A stretch of DNA of 64,000 bases from Pseudoduganella lutea (GTDB lineage Bacteria; Pseudomonadota; Gammaproteobacteria; Burkholderiales; Burkholderiaceae_D): NCBI RefSeq assembly GCF_004209755.1, contig NZ_CP035913.1:2542001-2606000 (forward strand). The letters are read 5' to 3'. This document shows positions 38,928-48,418 of this stretch, one piece after another (positions within the stretch are counted from its first letter, which is position 1; every line of letters begins with the position of its first letter). A program made the translations under genes and the position numbers. The notes beneath the pieces were generated by a model that was not told where the DNA came from, ran no database searches, and was given only the letters and a program-made list of their open reading frames with translations.

Positions 38928-40056
38928 TGCACACACTGGAAAGAACGACTTGCAGTACGAAGACCCCACTTTTTCCGCCGCGCTGATCGCGTGGCAGCAG
39001 CAGCACGGGCGCCACACGCTGCCCTGGCAAAATACCCGCGATGCCTACCGCATCTGGCTTTCCGAGATCATGCTGCAGCAGACGCAGGTGGCCGCGGTGC
39101 TCGGCTATTACGCGCGTTTCCTGGAACGCTTCCCCACCGTGCACGACCTGGCGGCCGCGCCCGTGGAGGACGTGATGGCGCAATGGAGCGGCCTGGGTTA
39201 CTACACGCGCGCCCGCAACCTGCACAAGTGCGCGCAGCGCGTGGTGGCCGAGTACGGCGGCGTGTTCCCGGCCGACCCGGCCCTGCTGGCCGAACTGCCC
39301 GGCATCGGCCGCTCGACGGCCGCGGCCATCGCCGCGTTCTCGGGCGGCGCGCGGGCGGCGATCATGGATGGCAACGTCAAGCGCGTGTTCGCGCGCGTGT
39401 TCGGCATCGATACCTTCCCCGGCGAACGCAGGACGGAAGAAGCGATGTGGCGCCGTGCCGAAGCCCTGCTGCCCGCGCAGGGCATCGAATCCTATACGCA
39501 GGGGTTGATGGACCTGGGCGCCACGCTGTGCACCCGCAGCAGCCCGGATTGCGCGCGCTGCCCGATGGCGGCGCGCTGCGTGGCGTTCGCCACCGGCCGG
39601 ACGAAGGAGCTGCCCGTGCGCAAGCCGAAGAAGGCAACGCCGGAAAAGCACGCGACCATGCTGCTCGCCGTGCATGGCGGTCAGGTGCTGCTGGAGCAGC
39701 GCCCGGGCGCGGGCATCTGGGGCGGCCTGCTGTCGCTGCCCGAGGTGGACGGCCACGTGGCCGCGGACGACGACGGACAGCCGCCAGTCGACGAGGATGC
39801 GGTGGCGCAGGCGCTGCTGCCGTTCGGCGTGCCCGAATCGCAGGAACGCCTGAACACCGTCACCCACGGCTTTACCCACTACAAGCTGCACATCGCGCCC
39901 GTGCTGGTCACGCTGGCGCAGCGCGCGCCGCTGGCCGCCGACGGCCGCTACGTGTGGCTCGACGTGGGCAAGGTCGCGGAGGCGGCGCTGCCGGCGCCGG
40001 TGAAGAAACTGCTGGTGGAGTTGCTGGGCGCGACCGCGCAGGCGCGGATGTTCTGA
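38920..40056 (+). CDS. mutY: A/G-specific adenine DNA glycosylase
   Basis: A 378-residue glycosylase that removes A mispaired with 8-oxoguanine. Seen: the catalytic Glu in WLSEIMLQQTQV, the helix-hairpin-helix LPGIGRSTAAAIAAF, the catalytic Asp in AAIMDGNVKRVFARVF, and the 4Fe-4S loop C-X6-C-X2-C-X5-C (CTRSSPDCARC ... C). The C-terminal NUDIX-like domain (about 235-370; THGFTHYKLHIAPV) recognises 8-oxoG. The ATG lies inside the GTPase gene with an 8-bp overlap, implying coupled translation. It converges on dgt with a 15-bp gap. Confidence 0.96.
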   Translation: MHDAHTGKNDLQYEDPTFSAALIAWQQQHGRHTLPWQNTRDAYRIWLSEIMLQQTQVAAVLGYYARFLERFPTVHDLAAAPVEDVMAQWSGLGYYTRARNLHKCAQRVVAEYGGVFPADPALLAELPGIGRSTAAAIAAFSGGARAAIMDGNVKRVFARVFGIDTFPGERRTEEAMWRRAEALLPAQGIESYTQGLMDLGATLCTRSSPDCARCPMAARCVAFATGRTKELPVRKPKKATPEKHATMLLAVHGGQVLLEQRPGAGIWGGLLSLPEVDGHVAADDDGQPPVDEDAVAQALLPFGVPESQERLNTVTHGFTHYKLHIAPVLVTLAQRAPLAADGRYVWLDVGKVAEAALPAPVKKLLVELLGATAQARMF

Positions 40057-40071
40057 CGGCGCGCCGCCGGG

Positions 40072-41202
40072 TCAGAGTTCTTCCAGCGAATACAGTTTGC
40101 GGTGCACGTGGATCGCATAGCGATCCGTCATGCCGGCGATATAGTCGGCGATCCGCCGCGCCTGCCGGGTGACATCCCCTGACGGCTCGCGGTAATCCGG
40201 CGGCAGCAGTTGCGGGTCGGCCGTGAACGCGTCGTACAGTTCGCGCACCATGCGGCTGGCCTTCAGGCGCATGCGGTTGACCTTGTAGTGGCGGTACAGG
40301 TTCTCGCGCAGGAAGCGCTTCAGCTCGGTCGCATCCTGGCGCATCGGGTCGGAGAAGCGGATCAGCGGCGGCGCGGCGCGCACGTCGTCGATGCTTTGCG
40401 GGTTCGCTTCGGCGATGCGCGCCTGCGACGTGACGATCAAATCGTCCGCCAGCGCCGTGATCAGGCGGCGCAGCGTTTCATAGATGGCGCGGCGGCCCGT
40501 CAGGCCCGGGTACTTGTCCTGCACGTCGCGCCACAGGCGGGCAAAGAAATCCACCTGTTCCAGCTGGGCGATCGTGATCAGGCCGGAGCGCAGGCCATCG
40601 TCGATGTCGTGGCTGTTATAGGCGATTTCATCGGCCAGGTTGGTCAGCTGCGCTTCCAGCGAAGGTTGCGTCCTGTCGAGGAAGCGTTGCGCCACTTCGC
40701 CCAGCTGGCGCGCGTTGTTGACGGAGCAGTGCTTGAGGATGCCTTCGCGCGTCTCGAACATCAGGTTCAGGCCGTCGAACGCGCCGTACTGTTCCTCGAG
40801 ATGATCGACCACGCGCAGGCTTTGCAGGTTGTGCTCGAAGCCGCCGTGGTCCTTCATGCAGTCGTTCAGCACATCCTGCCCCACGTGGCCGAACGGCGTG
40901 TGGCCCAGGTCGTGCGCCAGCGCGATCGCTTCCACCAGGTCTTCGTTCAGCCGCAGGTTGCGCGCCAGCGAGCGGCCCACCTGCGCCACTTCGAGGCTGT
41001 GCGTAAGGCGCGTGCGGAACAGGTCGCCCTCGTGGTTCAGGAAGACCTGCGTCTTGTATTCGAGCCGGCGGAAGGCCGTGCAGTGGATGATGCGGTCGCG
41101 GTCGCGCTGGAACTGGCTGCGCGAGGCATGCGCGGTTTCGGCATGGCGGCGCCCGCGCCCCTTGTCCGAATGCGCGGCGTAGGGAGCGAGCGCTTCTTCC
41201 AT
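40072..41202 (-). CDS. dgt: Deoxyguanosinetriphosphate triphosphohydrolase-like protein
   Basis: A 376-residue HD-domain enzyme that splits dNTPs into nucleoside and triphosphate, affecting dNTP pools. HD residues are seen in [12 protein letters not shown] and [13 protein letters not shown], with the distal Asp in [13 protein letters not shown]. The N-terminus [21 protein letters not shown] is typical of the short, type 2 Dgt proteins. The ATG at 41202 follows the aroB stop by 2 bp; longer readings of the frame extend into aroB. aroK-aroB-dgt downstream of pilMNOPQ is the usual betaproteobacterial order. Confidence 0.94.
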   Translation of the reverse strand: MEEALAPYAAHSDKGRGRRHAETAHASRSQFQRDRDRIIHCTAFRRLEYKTQVFLNHEGDLFRTRLTHSLEVAQVGRSLARNLRLNEDLVEAIALAHDLGHTPFGHVGQDVLNDCMKDHGGFEHNLQSLRVVDHLEEQYGAFDGLNLMFETREGILKHCSVNNARQLGEVAQRFLDRTQPSLEAQLTNLADEIAYNSHDIDDGLRSGLITIAQLEQVDFFARLWRDVQDKYPGLTGRRAIYETLRRLITALADDLIVTSQARIAEANPQSIDDVRAAPPLIRFSDPMRQDATELKRFLRENLYRHYKVNRMRLKASRMVRELYDAFTADPQLLPPDYREPSGDVTRQARRIADYIAGMTDRYAIHVHRKLYSLEEL

Positions 41203-41204
41203 GC

Positions 41205-42299
41205 TTACTCCACGCAGGCGGCCAGCGTGGCCAGCAGTGCCTCTTCCGGCACGTTGGTCACGATGGCCGTGCCCAGCGGCTTGATGAGGATGAACTTGAT
41301 GGCGCCGCCCTCGTTCTTCTTGTCCACTTCCATCAGTTCCAGCCAGCGGCCCGTGCCCAGGTTTGGCGCCTTGACCGGCAGGCCCGCCGCGGCGACGACG
41401 CTGCGGATGCGTTCCAGCGTGGCCGCATCGATGTAGCCCAGGCGGTGCGACAGGTCGGCCGCCATCACCATGCCGCAGCCGACGGCCTCGCCGTGCAGCC
41501 ACGCGCCGTAGCCCATGCCCGCCTCGATCGCGTGGCCGAACGTGTGGCCGAAGTTCAGGATCGCGCGCAGGCCGCCTTCACGCTCGTCCTGGCGCACCAC
41601 GTCGGCCTTGATCTCGCAGGAGCGGGCGATCGCGTAGGCCAGCGCGGCGCGGTCGCGCGCCACCAGCTTGTCGATATTGGCTTCGATCCAGTCGAAGAAC
41701 GGCTCGTCGATGATGGGGCCGTACTTGATCACCTCGGCCAGGCCGGCCGCCAGCTCGCGCTGCGGCAGCGTTTCCAGCGTGGTGGTATCGGCCAGCACCA
41801 CTTTCGGCTGGTAGAACGCGCCGATCATGTTCTTGCCGAGCGGGTGGTTGATGCCGGTCTTGCCTCCGACCGAGGAATCGACCTGCGACAGCAGCGTGGT
41901 GGGCACCTGGATGAAGTCCACGCCGCGCATGTAGGAGGCGGCGGCAAAGCCGGTCAGGTCGCCGATCACGCCGCCGCCCAGCGCCACCAGCGTGGTCTTG
42001 CGGTCGCATTTGTTGGCCAGCAGCGCATCGAAGATCTGCATCAGGCTGGACCAGTTCTTGAATTCCTCGCCGTCTTCCAGCACCACGGAGATCACGTCCT
42101 TGCCGGCTGCCGCCAGTGGCGCGGCGAGGCGCTCCAGGTACAGCGGCGCGACGGTGGTGTTGGTCACGATCGCCACCTTGCGGCCGCCCACGTGGCGCGC
42201 CAGCATGGCGGCATCGTCGAGCACGGCCGGGCCGATCGAGATCGGGTAGCTGCGCTCGCCGAGGTCCACGGTCAGGAGGATGTTGGTCTGTTCGTTCAT
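41205..42299 (-). CDS. aroB: 3-dehydroquinate synthase
   Basis: A 364-residue NAD- and metal-dependent enzyme that cyclises DAHP, the second shikimate pathway step. Seen: [13 protein letters not shown] at the N-terminus, [11 protein letters not shown], the NAD-binding [33 protein letters not shown] and the metal-ligand stretch [11 protein letters not shown]. The chosen start ([10 protein letters not shown], 42299) matches the family, with an alternative ATG at 42320. The frame stays open upstream through the C-terminal part of shikimate kinase with no stop, so aroK and aroB may be one fused gene. The ribosome site before 42299 is poor, which fits fusion or coupling. Confidence 0.93.
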   Translation of the reverse strand: MNEQTNILLTVDLGERSYPISIGPAVLDDAAMLARHVGGRKVAIVTNTTVAPLYLERLAAPLAAAGKDVISVVLEDGEEFKNWSSLMQIFDALLANKCDRKTTLVALGGGVIGDLTGFAAASYMRGVDFIQVPTTLLSQVDSSVGGKTGINHPLGKNMIGAFYQPKVVLADTTTLETLPQRELAAGLAEVIKYGPIIDEPFFDWIEANIDKLVARDRAALAYAIARSCEIKADVVRQDEREGGLRAILNFGHTFGHAIEAGMGYGAWLHGEAVGCGMVMAADLSHRLGYIDAATLERIRSVVAAAGLPVKAPNLGTGRWLELMEVDKKNEGGAIKFILIKPLGTAIVTNVPEEALLATLAACVE

Positions 42300-42850
42300 G
42301 GAGGATTGTGCCTGCGTCATACAGTTCGGGGCATCCTGGCAAGCCAGGGCGTCCAGCTGGTTGATGATGATCTGGACCATCGATTGTACGTTAGGTCGGC
42401 CCGTGTCGACGACGAGGCGCGCCATCTCCAGGTACAGCGGCTCGCGCTGGGCCATCAATTCCTCGAGTTTCCTGCGCGGGTCGGCGGTCTGCAGCAGCGG
42501 CCGGTTCTTGTCGTGGCCCGTGCGGGCAAGGATGCTGGTGATGCTGGCGCGCAGGTAGATGACGGTGCCGCGCTCCTGCAGCAGCGCGCGCGATTCCGGA
42601 TTGAGGATGGCGCCGCCGCCGGTGGCCAGCACGATGCCTTCCTGGGCACTCAGGTCGCGGATCACCTCCGCTTCGCGGCGCCGGAAGCTCGCTTCCCCTC
42701 GATCTCGAAGATCCACGGGATCGTGGCGCCGGTGCGCTCCTCGATCTCGTGATCGGAATCGACAAAGCGCATGCCCAGTTTGCGGGCGAGCAGGCGACCG
42801 ATCGTCGTCTTGCCCGCCCCCATCAGTCCTACCAAAAAAACGTTTTGCAT
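42300..42850 (-). pseudogene. aroK: Shikimate kinase, frameshifted by an apparent 1-nt deletion
   Basis: Shikimate kinase starts at 42850: [18 protein letters not shown] with the P-loop GLMGAGKTT, then [20 protein letters not shown]. After FEIEG, near 42693-42701, the frame is wrong: this frame stops as [10 protein letters not shown], while the next frame resumes the true sequence [15 protein letters not shown] and continues with [13 protein letters not shown] and [14 protein letters not shown]. One missing base in a TTCCCCTCG context explains it. After the break the frame runs on into aroB with no stop. The enzyme is needed for aromatic synthesis and no second copy is visible, so a sequencing indel is as likely as a real mutation. 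Confidence 0.85.
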
Positions 42851-42952
42851 CGCGGATCAGATAAGTACATTTCGTACCATTGTAATCCGAGTGGCTGAAG
42901 AGACGGCTGTATGTAATCCGCCAGGACATGCTTTCACCCCAACGGCGAAAGG

Positions 42953-42983
42953 CTGGGGTCAGACCCGGCGGGTCTGACCCCAG
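42953..42983. repeat. REP-like palindrome, GGGGTCAGACC core, between pilQ and aroK
   Basis: CTGGGGTCAGACC (42953-42965) and its exact inverse GGTCTGACCCCAG (42971-42983) are separated by CGGCG. It lies about 28 bp past the pilQ stop on the minus strand. Downstream of it toward aroK there are about 100 bp with no recognised feature. Confidence 0.8.
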
Positions 42984-43010
42984 ATTCTGCAATTGGTTTT
43001 TTTGCCAAGT

Positions 43011-45158
43011 TCAGCGGGCGGAAAGCTTGTCGGCGACGATCTTGGGCGTGATGAAGATGAGCAATTCGGTTTTCTCGCTCGTGCGGCTGCTGGTCTTGAA
43101 CAGGTTGCCGAGCACGGGCACGTCGCCCAGCAGCGGCACCTTCGAGACCGTGTTGCGCTCGGTCTGCTGGTAGATACCGCCCAACACGACGGTGCCGCCG
43201 TTTTCCACCATCACCTGCGTCTTCACGTGCTTGGTGTCGATCGCGAAGCCGGCACGGGTTTCGGCGCCCACGCTGTCCTTGTTGACGTCGACGTCGATGA
43301 CCACGTTGCCGTCCGGCGTGATCTGCGGGATCACTTCGAGGCGCAGGTTGGCCTTGCGGAACACGATCGACGTGGCCCCGCTGCTGGTGGCCACCTGGTA
43401 CGGCAGCTCGAGGCCCTGCTCGATCGTGGCCACCGACTTGTCGGCCGTGACCACGCGCGGGCTGGAAATGATCTTGCCCGTGCCATCGGCTTCCAGCGCC
43501 GACAGTTCCAGGTTCAGGAAACGGTTGGCCGCCGAGTTGAACAGGCTGACCGCCAGGCTGCCCGCCGCCACGCCGTTGATCGGCGCCGCCGGCAGGTTGA
43601 TGAACTGGCTGTTGGTGAAGTCGTTGGCCGCGTCGGACGATGCCACCTGGCCCGTCAACCGGCCTACCCCGGTCATGTTGCCGCCGACGAGCGCGTGGTT
43701 GCCGCCCGCCGTGCCCTTGAAGTCGGCGAAGCCCAGCTTGGCGCCCAGGTTGCGCGTGAAGCCGTCGTTGGCTTCGACGATGCGGGCCTCGATCAGCACC
43801 TGTTTGGTGGCGATGTCGGTCTTGGAAATGAGCTTGCGCACTTCTTCCAGGCGGGACGGGATGTCGGTGACGAACAACTGGTTGGTGCGCGGCTCGATGA
43901 TCGCGCTGCCGCGGCGCGACAGGATGCGGTTCTTCGCATCGCTGGCGCCATCCAGGCCGAACACCAGCTTGAACGATTCCGCCTTCTGGTAGTTGAGCTG
44001 GAAGATCTCCGACTTCAGCGGTTCCAGGTCGGCGATCTGCGCACGCTGCTCCAGTTCCAGTTTTTCCTTCGTCAGCAGCTCTTCCTTCGGCGCGATCCAG
44101 ACCACGTTGCCGTTCTTGCGCATGTCCAGGCCCTTGGCCTGCAGGATCACGTCCAGCGCCTGGTCCCACGGCACGTCCTTCAGGTGCAGCGTAAGGCTGC
44201 CCGTCACGCTGTCGGACGACACGATGTTCAGGCCCGACATGTCGGCCACCGCCTGCAGCGCGGCGCGCACTTCGATGCTCTGGAAATTGAACGATACCTT
44301 CTCGCCCCGGTAGCCCTGGGTGCCCTGCACCAGCTGGTTCGGGTCTTCCTTGATCGGCTTCACTTCGATCACCAGTTGCGTATCGCTCTGGTACACGTTC
44401 TGTTCCCACAGGCCGGTCGCTTCGACTTGCAGCCGCACGTTGTCGCCCTGCGGGGCCGTGGTCACGCGCGTGACCGGGGTGCCGAAATCGGTCACGTCCA
44501 GCCGGCGGCGCAGTGTTTCGGGCAGGCCCGTCTTCAGGAAGTCGACGGTGACGCCCCTCGGACCCTGCTTCACATCGACGGCGACGGCATTGTGAAGCAG
44601 GTCGACGACGATGCGGCCTTCGCCGCCGGTACCGCGGCGGAAGTCGACCGCGCGCAATGCCGGCTTGCCGGCCGCCTTGGCCGGGGCCGTGGACGCAACG
44701 GGAGCGGCGGCGGCGGCGGGAACGCCGCGCGCATCGAGCGCGGTGGCGGCTGCGCCGGAGCCTTCGATCGTGAGGATCACATTGCGGCCATCGACCACCG
44801 TCGCGTAATTGAGTGCGCGTTTCAGGTTGAACACGAGACGCGAGCGGTCGCCCGCCTGCACCGCGTTCACGCTGCGCAGGTCACCCAGCTCGATGTCCTG
44901 CGCCGTCTTGCCGGTGGCATTGCCGGTCTTGCCGAAATCGAGCGCGATGCGCGGCGGGTTCGCGGTGGCGAAACCGGCCGGCGCCGCGACGGGGGCATGC
45001 TCGAGCGCGATCTTCACGATCACGTTCGTGCCCTGCCGGCTGGCGGTCACAGATTCGATCGCATTGCCCACCTGCGCATGGGCAAGGTTGCTGGCGCCTG
45101 CGCAGGCCATTGCGAGTGCCAGCGCCACCAGGCGGCGCACGGTAGTCATCGCGATCAT
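43011..45158 (-). CDS. pilQ: Type IV pilus secretin PilQ
   Basis: A 715-residue outer-membrane secretin forming the pilus exit channel. It has a signal peptide (MIAMTTVRRLVALALAMACA, cleavage near AHA), two AMIN-like peptidoglycan-binding segments in the first 280 residues (NPPRIALDFGKTG; VDLLHNAVAVDVKQGPRG), the secretin/TonB short N-terminal domain (VSFNFQSIEVRAALQAVAD), N1 and the secretin core with VEVPY-like LELPYQVATSSG and VPLLGDVPVLGNLF. AAGGAG precedes the ATG at 45158, which overlaps the pilP stop by 4 bp. It is the last gene of pilMNOPQ. Confidence 0.97.
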   Translation of the reverse strand: MIAMTTVRRLVALALAMACAGASNLAHAQVGNAIESVTASRQGTNVIVKIALEHAPVAAPAGFATANPPRIALDFGKTGNATGKTAQDIELGDLRSVNAVQAGDRSRLVFNLKRALNYATVVDGRNVILTIEGSGAAATALDARGVPAAAAAPVASTAPAKAAGKPALRAVDFRRGTGGEGRIVVDLLHNAVAVDVKQGPRGVTVDFLKTGLPETLRRRLDVTDFGTPVTRVTTAPQGDNVRLQVEATGLWEQNVYQSDTQLVIEVKPIKEDPNQLVQGTQGYRGEKVSFNFQSIEVRAALQAVADMSGLNIVSSDSVTGSLTLHLKDVPWDQALDVILQAKGLDMRKNGNVVWIAPKEELLTKEKLELEQRAQIADLEPLKSEIFQLNYQKAESFKLVFGLDGASDAKNRILSRRGSAIIEPRTNQLFVTDIPSRLEEVRKLISKTDIATKQVLIEARIVEANDGFTRNLGAKLGFADFKGTAGGNHALVGGNMTGVGRLTGQVASSDAANDFTNSQFINLPAAPINGVAAGSLAVSLFNSAANRFLNLELSALEADGTGKIISSPRVVTADKSVATIEQGLELPYQVATSSGATSIVFRKANLRLEVIPQITPDGNVVIDVDVNKDSVGAETRAGFAIDTKHVKTQVMVENGGTVVLGGIYQQTERNTVSKVPLLGDVPVLGNLFKTSSRTSEKTELLIFITPKIVADKLSAR

Positions 45159-45694
45159 TGGGTATTCTCCTTGCTTTCCTGCAGTTCCAGCGTGGCGATG
45201 CGTTCGACCCATTCGCCGCTCGCATCCTGTACCGTTTCCTTCACGTCGACGGCGCTTTCGGTCACCGACGTCACGAGGCCGAAGTTCTGGCCCAGGCGCT
45301 GTCCGGCCTGCACCTGATAGACGGAGCGGTCGATCTGCAGCAGGGCCACGACGGTGCGGCCCTTCTTCAGCATGCCCACCATCCGCATCGTATCGAGGGG
45401 AAAGCCCTCGAGGAATTCCTTGCGCCGGTTCGTGTCCGGCGCCACGCCGGTGCCGGGGCGTGCACCGGCGCGGTCGGTCAGCAGCTTGTTCGGGTTGAAC
45501 GGGTCGGCCTCGTTGACCGACGCGTAGGCGAACGGCACGAACGTCTTCGGTTCGGCCAGCGGCTTGACGGCCACGCGCGTCGTCGCGTCCACTTCCTTCA
45601 TCCACTGGCGCACTTCCTGTTCGTCGCGGTCGCCACATCCGGTCAACAGCGCGGCCAGCGATGCGGCGAGCAGCATGGTCATCGTCCGCTTCAT
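45155..45694 (-). CDS. pilP: Type IV pilus lipoprotein PilP
   Basis: A 179-residue inner-membrane lipoprotein that links the PilMNO platform to the PilQ secretin. Signal MKRTMTMLLAASLAALLTGC has Cys20 as the lipidation site. The C-terminal homology region is seen in DTMRMVGMLKKGRTVVALLQ and VYQVQAGQRLGQNFGLV. Start and stop each overlap the neighbours by 4 bp (ATGA), so pilO, pilP and pilQ are translationally coupled. Confidence 0.95.
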   Translation of the reverse strand: MKRTMTMLLAASLAALLTGCGDRDEQEVRQWMKEVDATTRVAVKPLAEPKTFVPFAYASVNEADPFNPNKLLTDRAGARPGTGVAPDTNRRKEFLEGFPLDTMRMVGMLKKGRTVVALLQIDRSVYQVQAGQRLGQNFGLVTSVTESAVDVKETVQDASGEWVERIATLELQESKENTQ

Positions 45695-46353
45695 TTCCTG
45701 GCACCCTTCTTCTTGTCGGCCGCTGCCTTCTTTTGCGCGGCGATTTCGTCCCCGTCGAGGTAGCGGAAGGTCTTGGCGACCGCGTTCAGCGTCAGCGCGC
45801 CATCCTTGTTGGTCACCAGTTCCAGGTTGTTCAACGTCACGATGCGGGGCAGGTTCGCCATGTCGCCAGCGAATGCGCCGATGTCGTGGTAGTTGCCGGT
45901 GACCTTGATGTCGATCGGCAGCTCGGCATAGTAGTCGCGGGCCACGACCTGGCCCGGCTTGAACAGCTCGAACTGCAGGCCGCGGCCGACGCCGGCCTGG
46001 TTGATGTCGGACAGCAGCGCGGCCATCTCGGCCTTGCTGGGCAGCTGCTTCTCGAGGCGCACCACGTAGCGGTCGACCTGCGCCTTCTGCGCCGTCAGCG
46101 CATCGAGGTTGATCGCCTGCGCCGTCTTCATGCGGTATTGCTCGCGCAGCTGCTGCTCCTGGGCGGCACCCGCCTCCTGCTCTTCGAACTGGCTGCTCCA
46201 GTAGCCGAAGTAACCCAGCACCAGCATGCCGCACGCCACGCCGATGCCGCACAGGATGCGCGGCGCCAGCGGCCACTGGCCGGGGTGCACGCCATTGAGC
46301 CCCTGGAACTGGGCGCCGAGCGAGCCTGCCAATTGTTTCATTTCAACCGCCAT
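45691..46353 (-). CDS. pilO: Type IV pilus alignment protein PilO
   Basis: A 220-residue bitopic inner-membrane protein that dimerises with PilN. One membrane segment is seen near residues 32-50 (GIGVACGMLVLGYFGY), followed by a coiled coil (EEQEAGAAQEQQLREQYRM) and a ferredoxin-like periplasmic domain. The motif ELPIDIKVTGNYHDIGAF is characteristic. The C-terminus is lysine-rich. The ATG at 46353 starts one base after the pilN stop, and this decides the start over a longer frame. Confidence 0.95.
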   Translation of the reverse strand: MAVEMKQLAGSLGAQFQGLNGVHPGQWPLAPRILCGIGVACGMLVLGYFGYWSSQFEEQEAGAAQEQQLREQYRMKTAQAINLDALTAQKAQVDRYVVRLEKQLPSKAEMAALLSDINQAGVGRGLQFELFKPGQVVARDYYAELPIDIKVTGNYHDIGAFAGDMANLPRIVTLNNLELVTNKDGALTLNAVAKTFRYLDGDEIAAQKKAAADKKKGARK

Positions 46354-46354
46354 G

Positions 46355-46981
46355 TCAGCCTGCCTTTGCGGCGGCCGGGGTGCCGGCCTTGCCATCGTCT
46401 TCGCGGCTGTCGCCGTCCTTGTCGCGCGGTCGCTTGATATTGACCACGAGCGAGAATTCCACGACCTTGCGTGGGTTTTTCGCCTGGCCGATCGTGCCGG
46501 CCTTCACCTCGATGAGGTCGGGGCGCTCCAGCCACGGCGAGGCGCCGGACAGGTTGCGCAGCAGTTCGGAGACGCGTTCCTGCGATTGCGCATAGCCGTC
46601 GATGGCCACGCGCTGTCCGTCCTGCCGGAAGCCCTTCAGGTAGACGCCTTCGGGGGTTTGCCGCACCAGTTCGTCGAGCAGGTAGACCGGCTGGTTGCGG
46701 TCGCCCTGCAGGTCTTCCACGGCTTGCTGGCGCGCCTTCAGTGCATTGATTTCCTGCTTGAGCGTGGCGATGCGGGCAATCTTCACGTCCAGCGCGGCGA
46801 GTGCCGTCGTCAGTACGGCATTGCGCTGCTCCTGCACGGCGATGGCGCGTGCGTTATAGCCGCCGACCAGCAGCACGATGCCGACGCCGGCCAGTGCGGA
46901 CAGCACGAGCAGGGCCAGGAACGCGGCCTTGCGCTGCTTGCGCTTTTCCTCGCGGTGCGGCAGCAGGTTGATGCGGACCAT
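46355..46981 (-). CDS. pilN: Type IV pilus assembly protein PilN
   Basis: A 208-residue bitopic inner-membrane protein. The N-terminal MVRINLLPHREEKRK is the conserved cytoplasmic motif (INLLP) that binds PilM. A membrane segment follows near residues 22-42 (FLALLVLSALAGVGIVLLVGG), then a coiled coil and a periplasmic domain (EGVYLKGFRQDGQRVAIDGY). AGGAGG lies 8 nt before the ATG at 46981, which overlaps the pilM stop by one base. The C-terminal tail is charged and Ala-rich. Confidence 0.95.
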   Translation of the reverse strand: MVRINLLPHREEKRKQRKAAFLALLVLSALAGVGIVLLVGGYNARAIAVQEQRNAVLTTALAALDVKIARIATLKQEINALKARQQAVEDLQGDRNQPVYLLDELVRQTPEGVYLKGFRQDGQRVAIDGYAQSQERVSELLRNLSGASPWLERPDLIEVKAGTIGQAKNPRKVVEFSLVVNIKRPRDKDGDSREDDGKAGTPAAAKAG

Positions 46982-48090
46982 CAGTCGAACCTCCTCAATG
47001 CCAGGCCGCAGGCGACCAGGTAGGCCGGCCCGTCGGTGCGCAGTTGCTGGTCGCGCACGGTGGGCGCGAGCGCCATCCCCTGGAATGGCGAGATCACCGT
47101 GCTGGCGATGCGGGTGCGCCCCGCCACGATCTCCGGCAGGCCGGGCAGCATCGCGCAGCCGCCGGCCAGGAAGATCCGGTCGATCTTCGTGTAGGGCGTC
47201 GACGTGAAGAAGAACTGGATGGCCCGCGTGACTTCCAGCGCGGCCGATTCCAGGAAAGGTTGCAGCACGTCGGCCGCATAATTTGCCGGCAGATCGGTAC
47301 CTTGCGGGCCGGCCGCCTGCAGACTCCATGCTTTTTTGCGCGCCTCCGCTTCCTCGAATGCCAGGCCATAGGCGCGCACGATGTCCTGCGTGAGCGAATT
47401 GCCGCCGAACGGCTTTTCGCTTTCCCAGACCGTCACGCCATCGATCAGTATCGAGACATGCGTCGTCGACGCGCCGAGCTGGAACAGCGCGATCACCTGT
47501 CCAGGGGCGGCACCGGGCATCTGCCCCGCCACGCGCGTTACCGCCGCGCGCGCGGCATACGATTCGATATCCATCACCGATGCCTTCAGGCCCGATGCCT
47601 CGGCCACGGCGACACGGTCCTCGATCTTTTCGCGGCGCGCGGCGGCCAGCATGACTTCGATATCGTCGTGCGAGCTGGCGACGGGGCCGATGACGTCGAA
47701 GTCCAGGCTCACGTCGTCGAGCGCGAAGGGAATGTACTGGCTGGCCTCGGACTCGACCTGCACCTCGAGCTGTTCCTCGGACAGGCCGGCGGGCAGCACG
47801 ATCTTTTTCGTGATGACGGCAGCCGGCGGCATGCCCAGTGCCACGTGGCGCGCGCGGGTGCCGCTTTTTTTCAGCAGGCGGCGCACCGCGTCCACCACCT
47901 GGTCCAGGTTTTCGATGTTGCCGTCGGCAACCGCGCCGCGCGGCAGCGATTCGACCGCGCAGCGTTCGACACGCAGGCCTTCCTTGCCGGCATCGGCGAG
48001 TTCGACCAGCCGCACACCGGAGCTGCTGATGTCGAGGCCGACGAGCGGCGGCGCTGCACCGCCGAACAGGGTCTTCCAGTCTGGCATCAT
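46981..48090 (-). CDS. pilM: Type IV pilus actin-like ATPase PilM
   Basis: A 369-residue cytoplasmic actin/FtsA-like protein that binds the PilN tail. Seen: the phosphate-1 motif LVGLDISSSGVRLVEL, the stretch EVQVESEASQYIPFALDD typical of PilM, a second phosphate motif QLGASTTHVSILIDG, and the adenosine motif FLAGGCAMLPGL. The start is placed at MMPDWKTLFGG (48090), with GGGAA upstream; an ATG at 48117 (MPRRTG) is the alternative. It heads the minus-strand pilMNOPQ operon and is divergent from mrcA. Confidence 0.94.
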   Translation of the reverse strand: MMPDWKTLFGGAAPPLVGLDISSSGVRLVELADAGKEGLRVERCAVESLPRGAVADGNIENLDQVVDAVRRLLKKSGTRARHVALGMPPAAVITKKIVLPAGLSEEQLEVQVESEASQYIPFALDDVSLDFDVIGPVASSHDDIEVMLAAARREKIEDRVAVAEASGLKASVMDIESYAARAAVTRVAGQMPGAAPGQVIALFQLGASTTHVSILIDGVTVWESEKPFGGNSLTQDIVRAYGLAFEEAEARKKAWSLQAAGPQGTDLPANYAADVLQPFLESAALEVTRAIQFFFTSTPYTKIDRIFLAGGCAMLPGLPEIVAGRTRIASTVISPFQGMALAPTVRDQQLRTDGPAYLVACGLALRRFD

Positions 48091-48381
48091 CGATGGGTTC
48101 CCGGTCCGGCGCGGCATGAGAACCACCCCGGAATAATTAGCATAAAGAGAAAAAAACGTTTGAAAACCGTCGCTTACGTGAATAATTCCGGACGGCAAGA
48201 TGGATGCTAGCAATTCCCTACGGCAACTGTAAAGTCATTTCCGCAGTGCCCGATTACTTTCATGTGCGCAGGAAACCACACTTGCCGGCCGACGTGTGGC
48301 CGGGCAAATAACACAGTTGTCAGCTTGCTCACCGATACCACTGGTATTGCCGCGCGGACGTGCCGGGGGGAGCGGCTCGCT

Positions 48382-48387
48382 TATAAT
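48382..48387 (+). promoter_or_regulatory. Putative -10 box of mrcA in the pilM/mrcA divergent region
   Basis: A perfect TATAAT lies 32 bp before the chosen mrcA ATG; no convincing -35 hexamer is seen 17 bp upstream. If real, it makes the earlier in-frame ATG at 48386 impossible and supports 48419. The remaining roughly 300 bp between pilM and mrcA hold no gene, only the two divergent promoter regions. Confidence 0.45.
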
Positions 48388-48418
48388 GCGTGCACAAAAT
48401 TTCAAAGGTTTTCCCCGC

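Noticed and set aside
42690..42705. Programmed ribosomal frameshift in aroK
   Set aside because: No slippery heptamer or following structure is evident, and shikimate kinase is not known to use one. A single-base deletion explains the data more simply.
42851..42992. AroK-AroB frame extended upstream to 42992
   Set aside because: The first part is antisense-like and unrelated to shikimate kinase. The true kinase N-terminus with its P-loop is in another frame starting at 42850.
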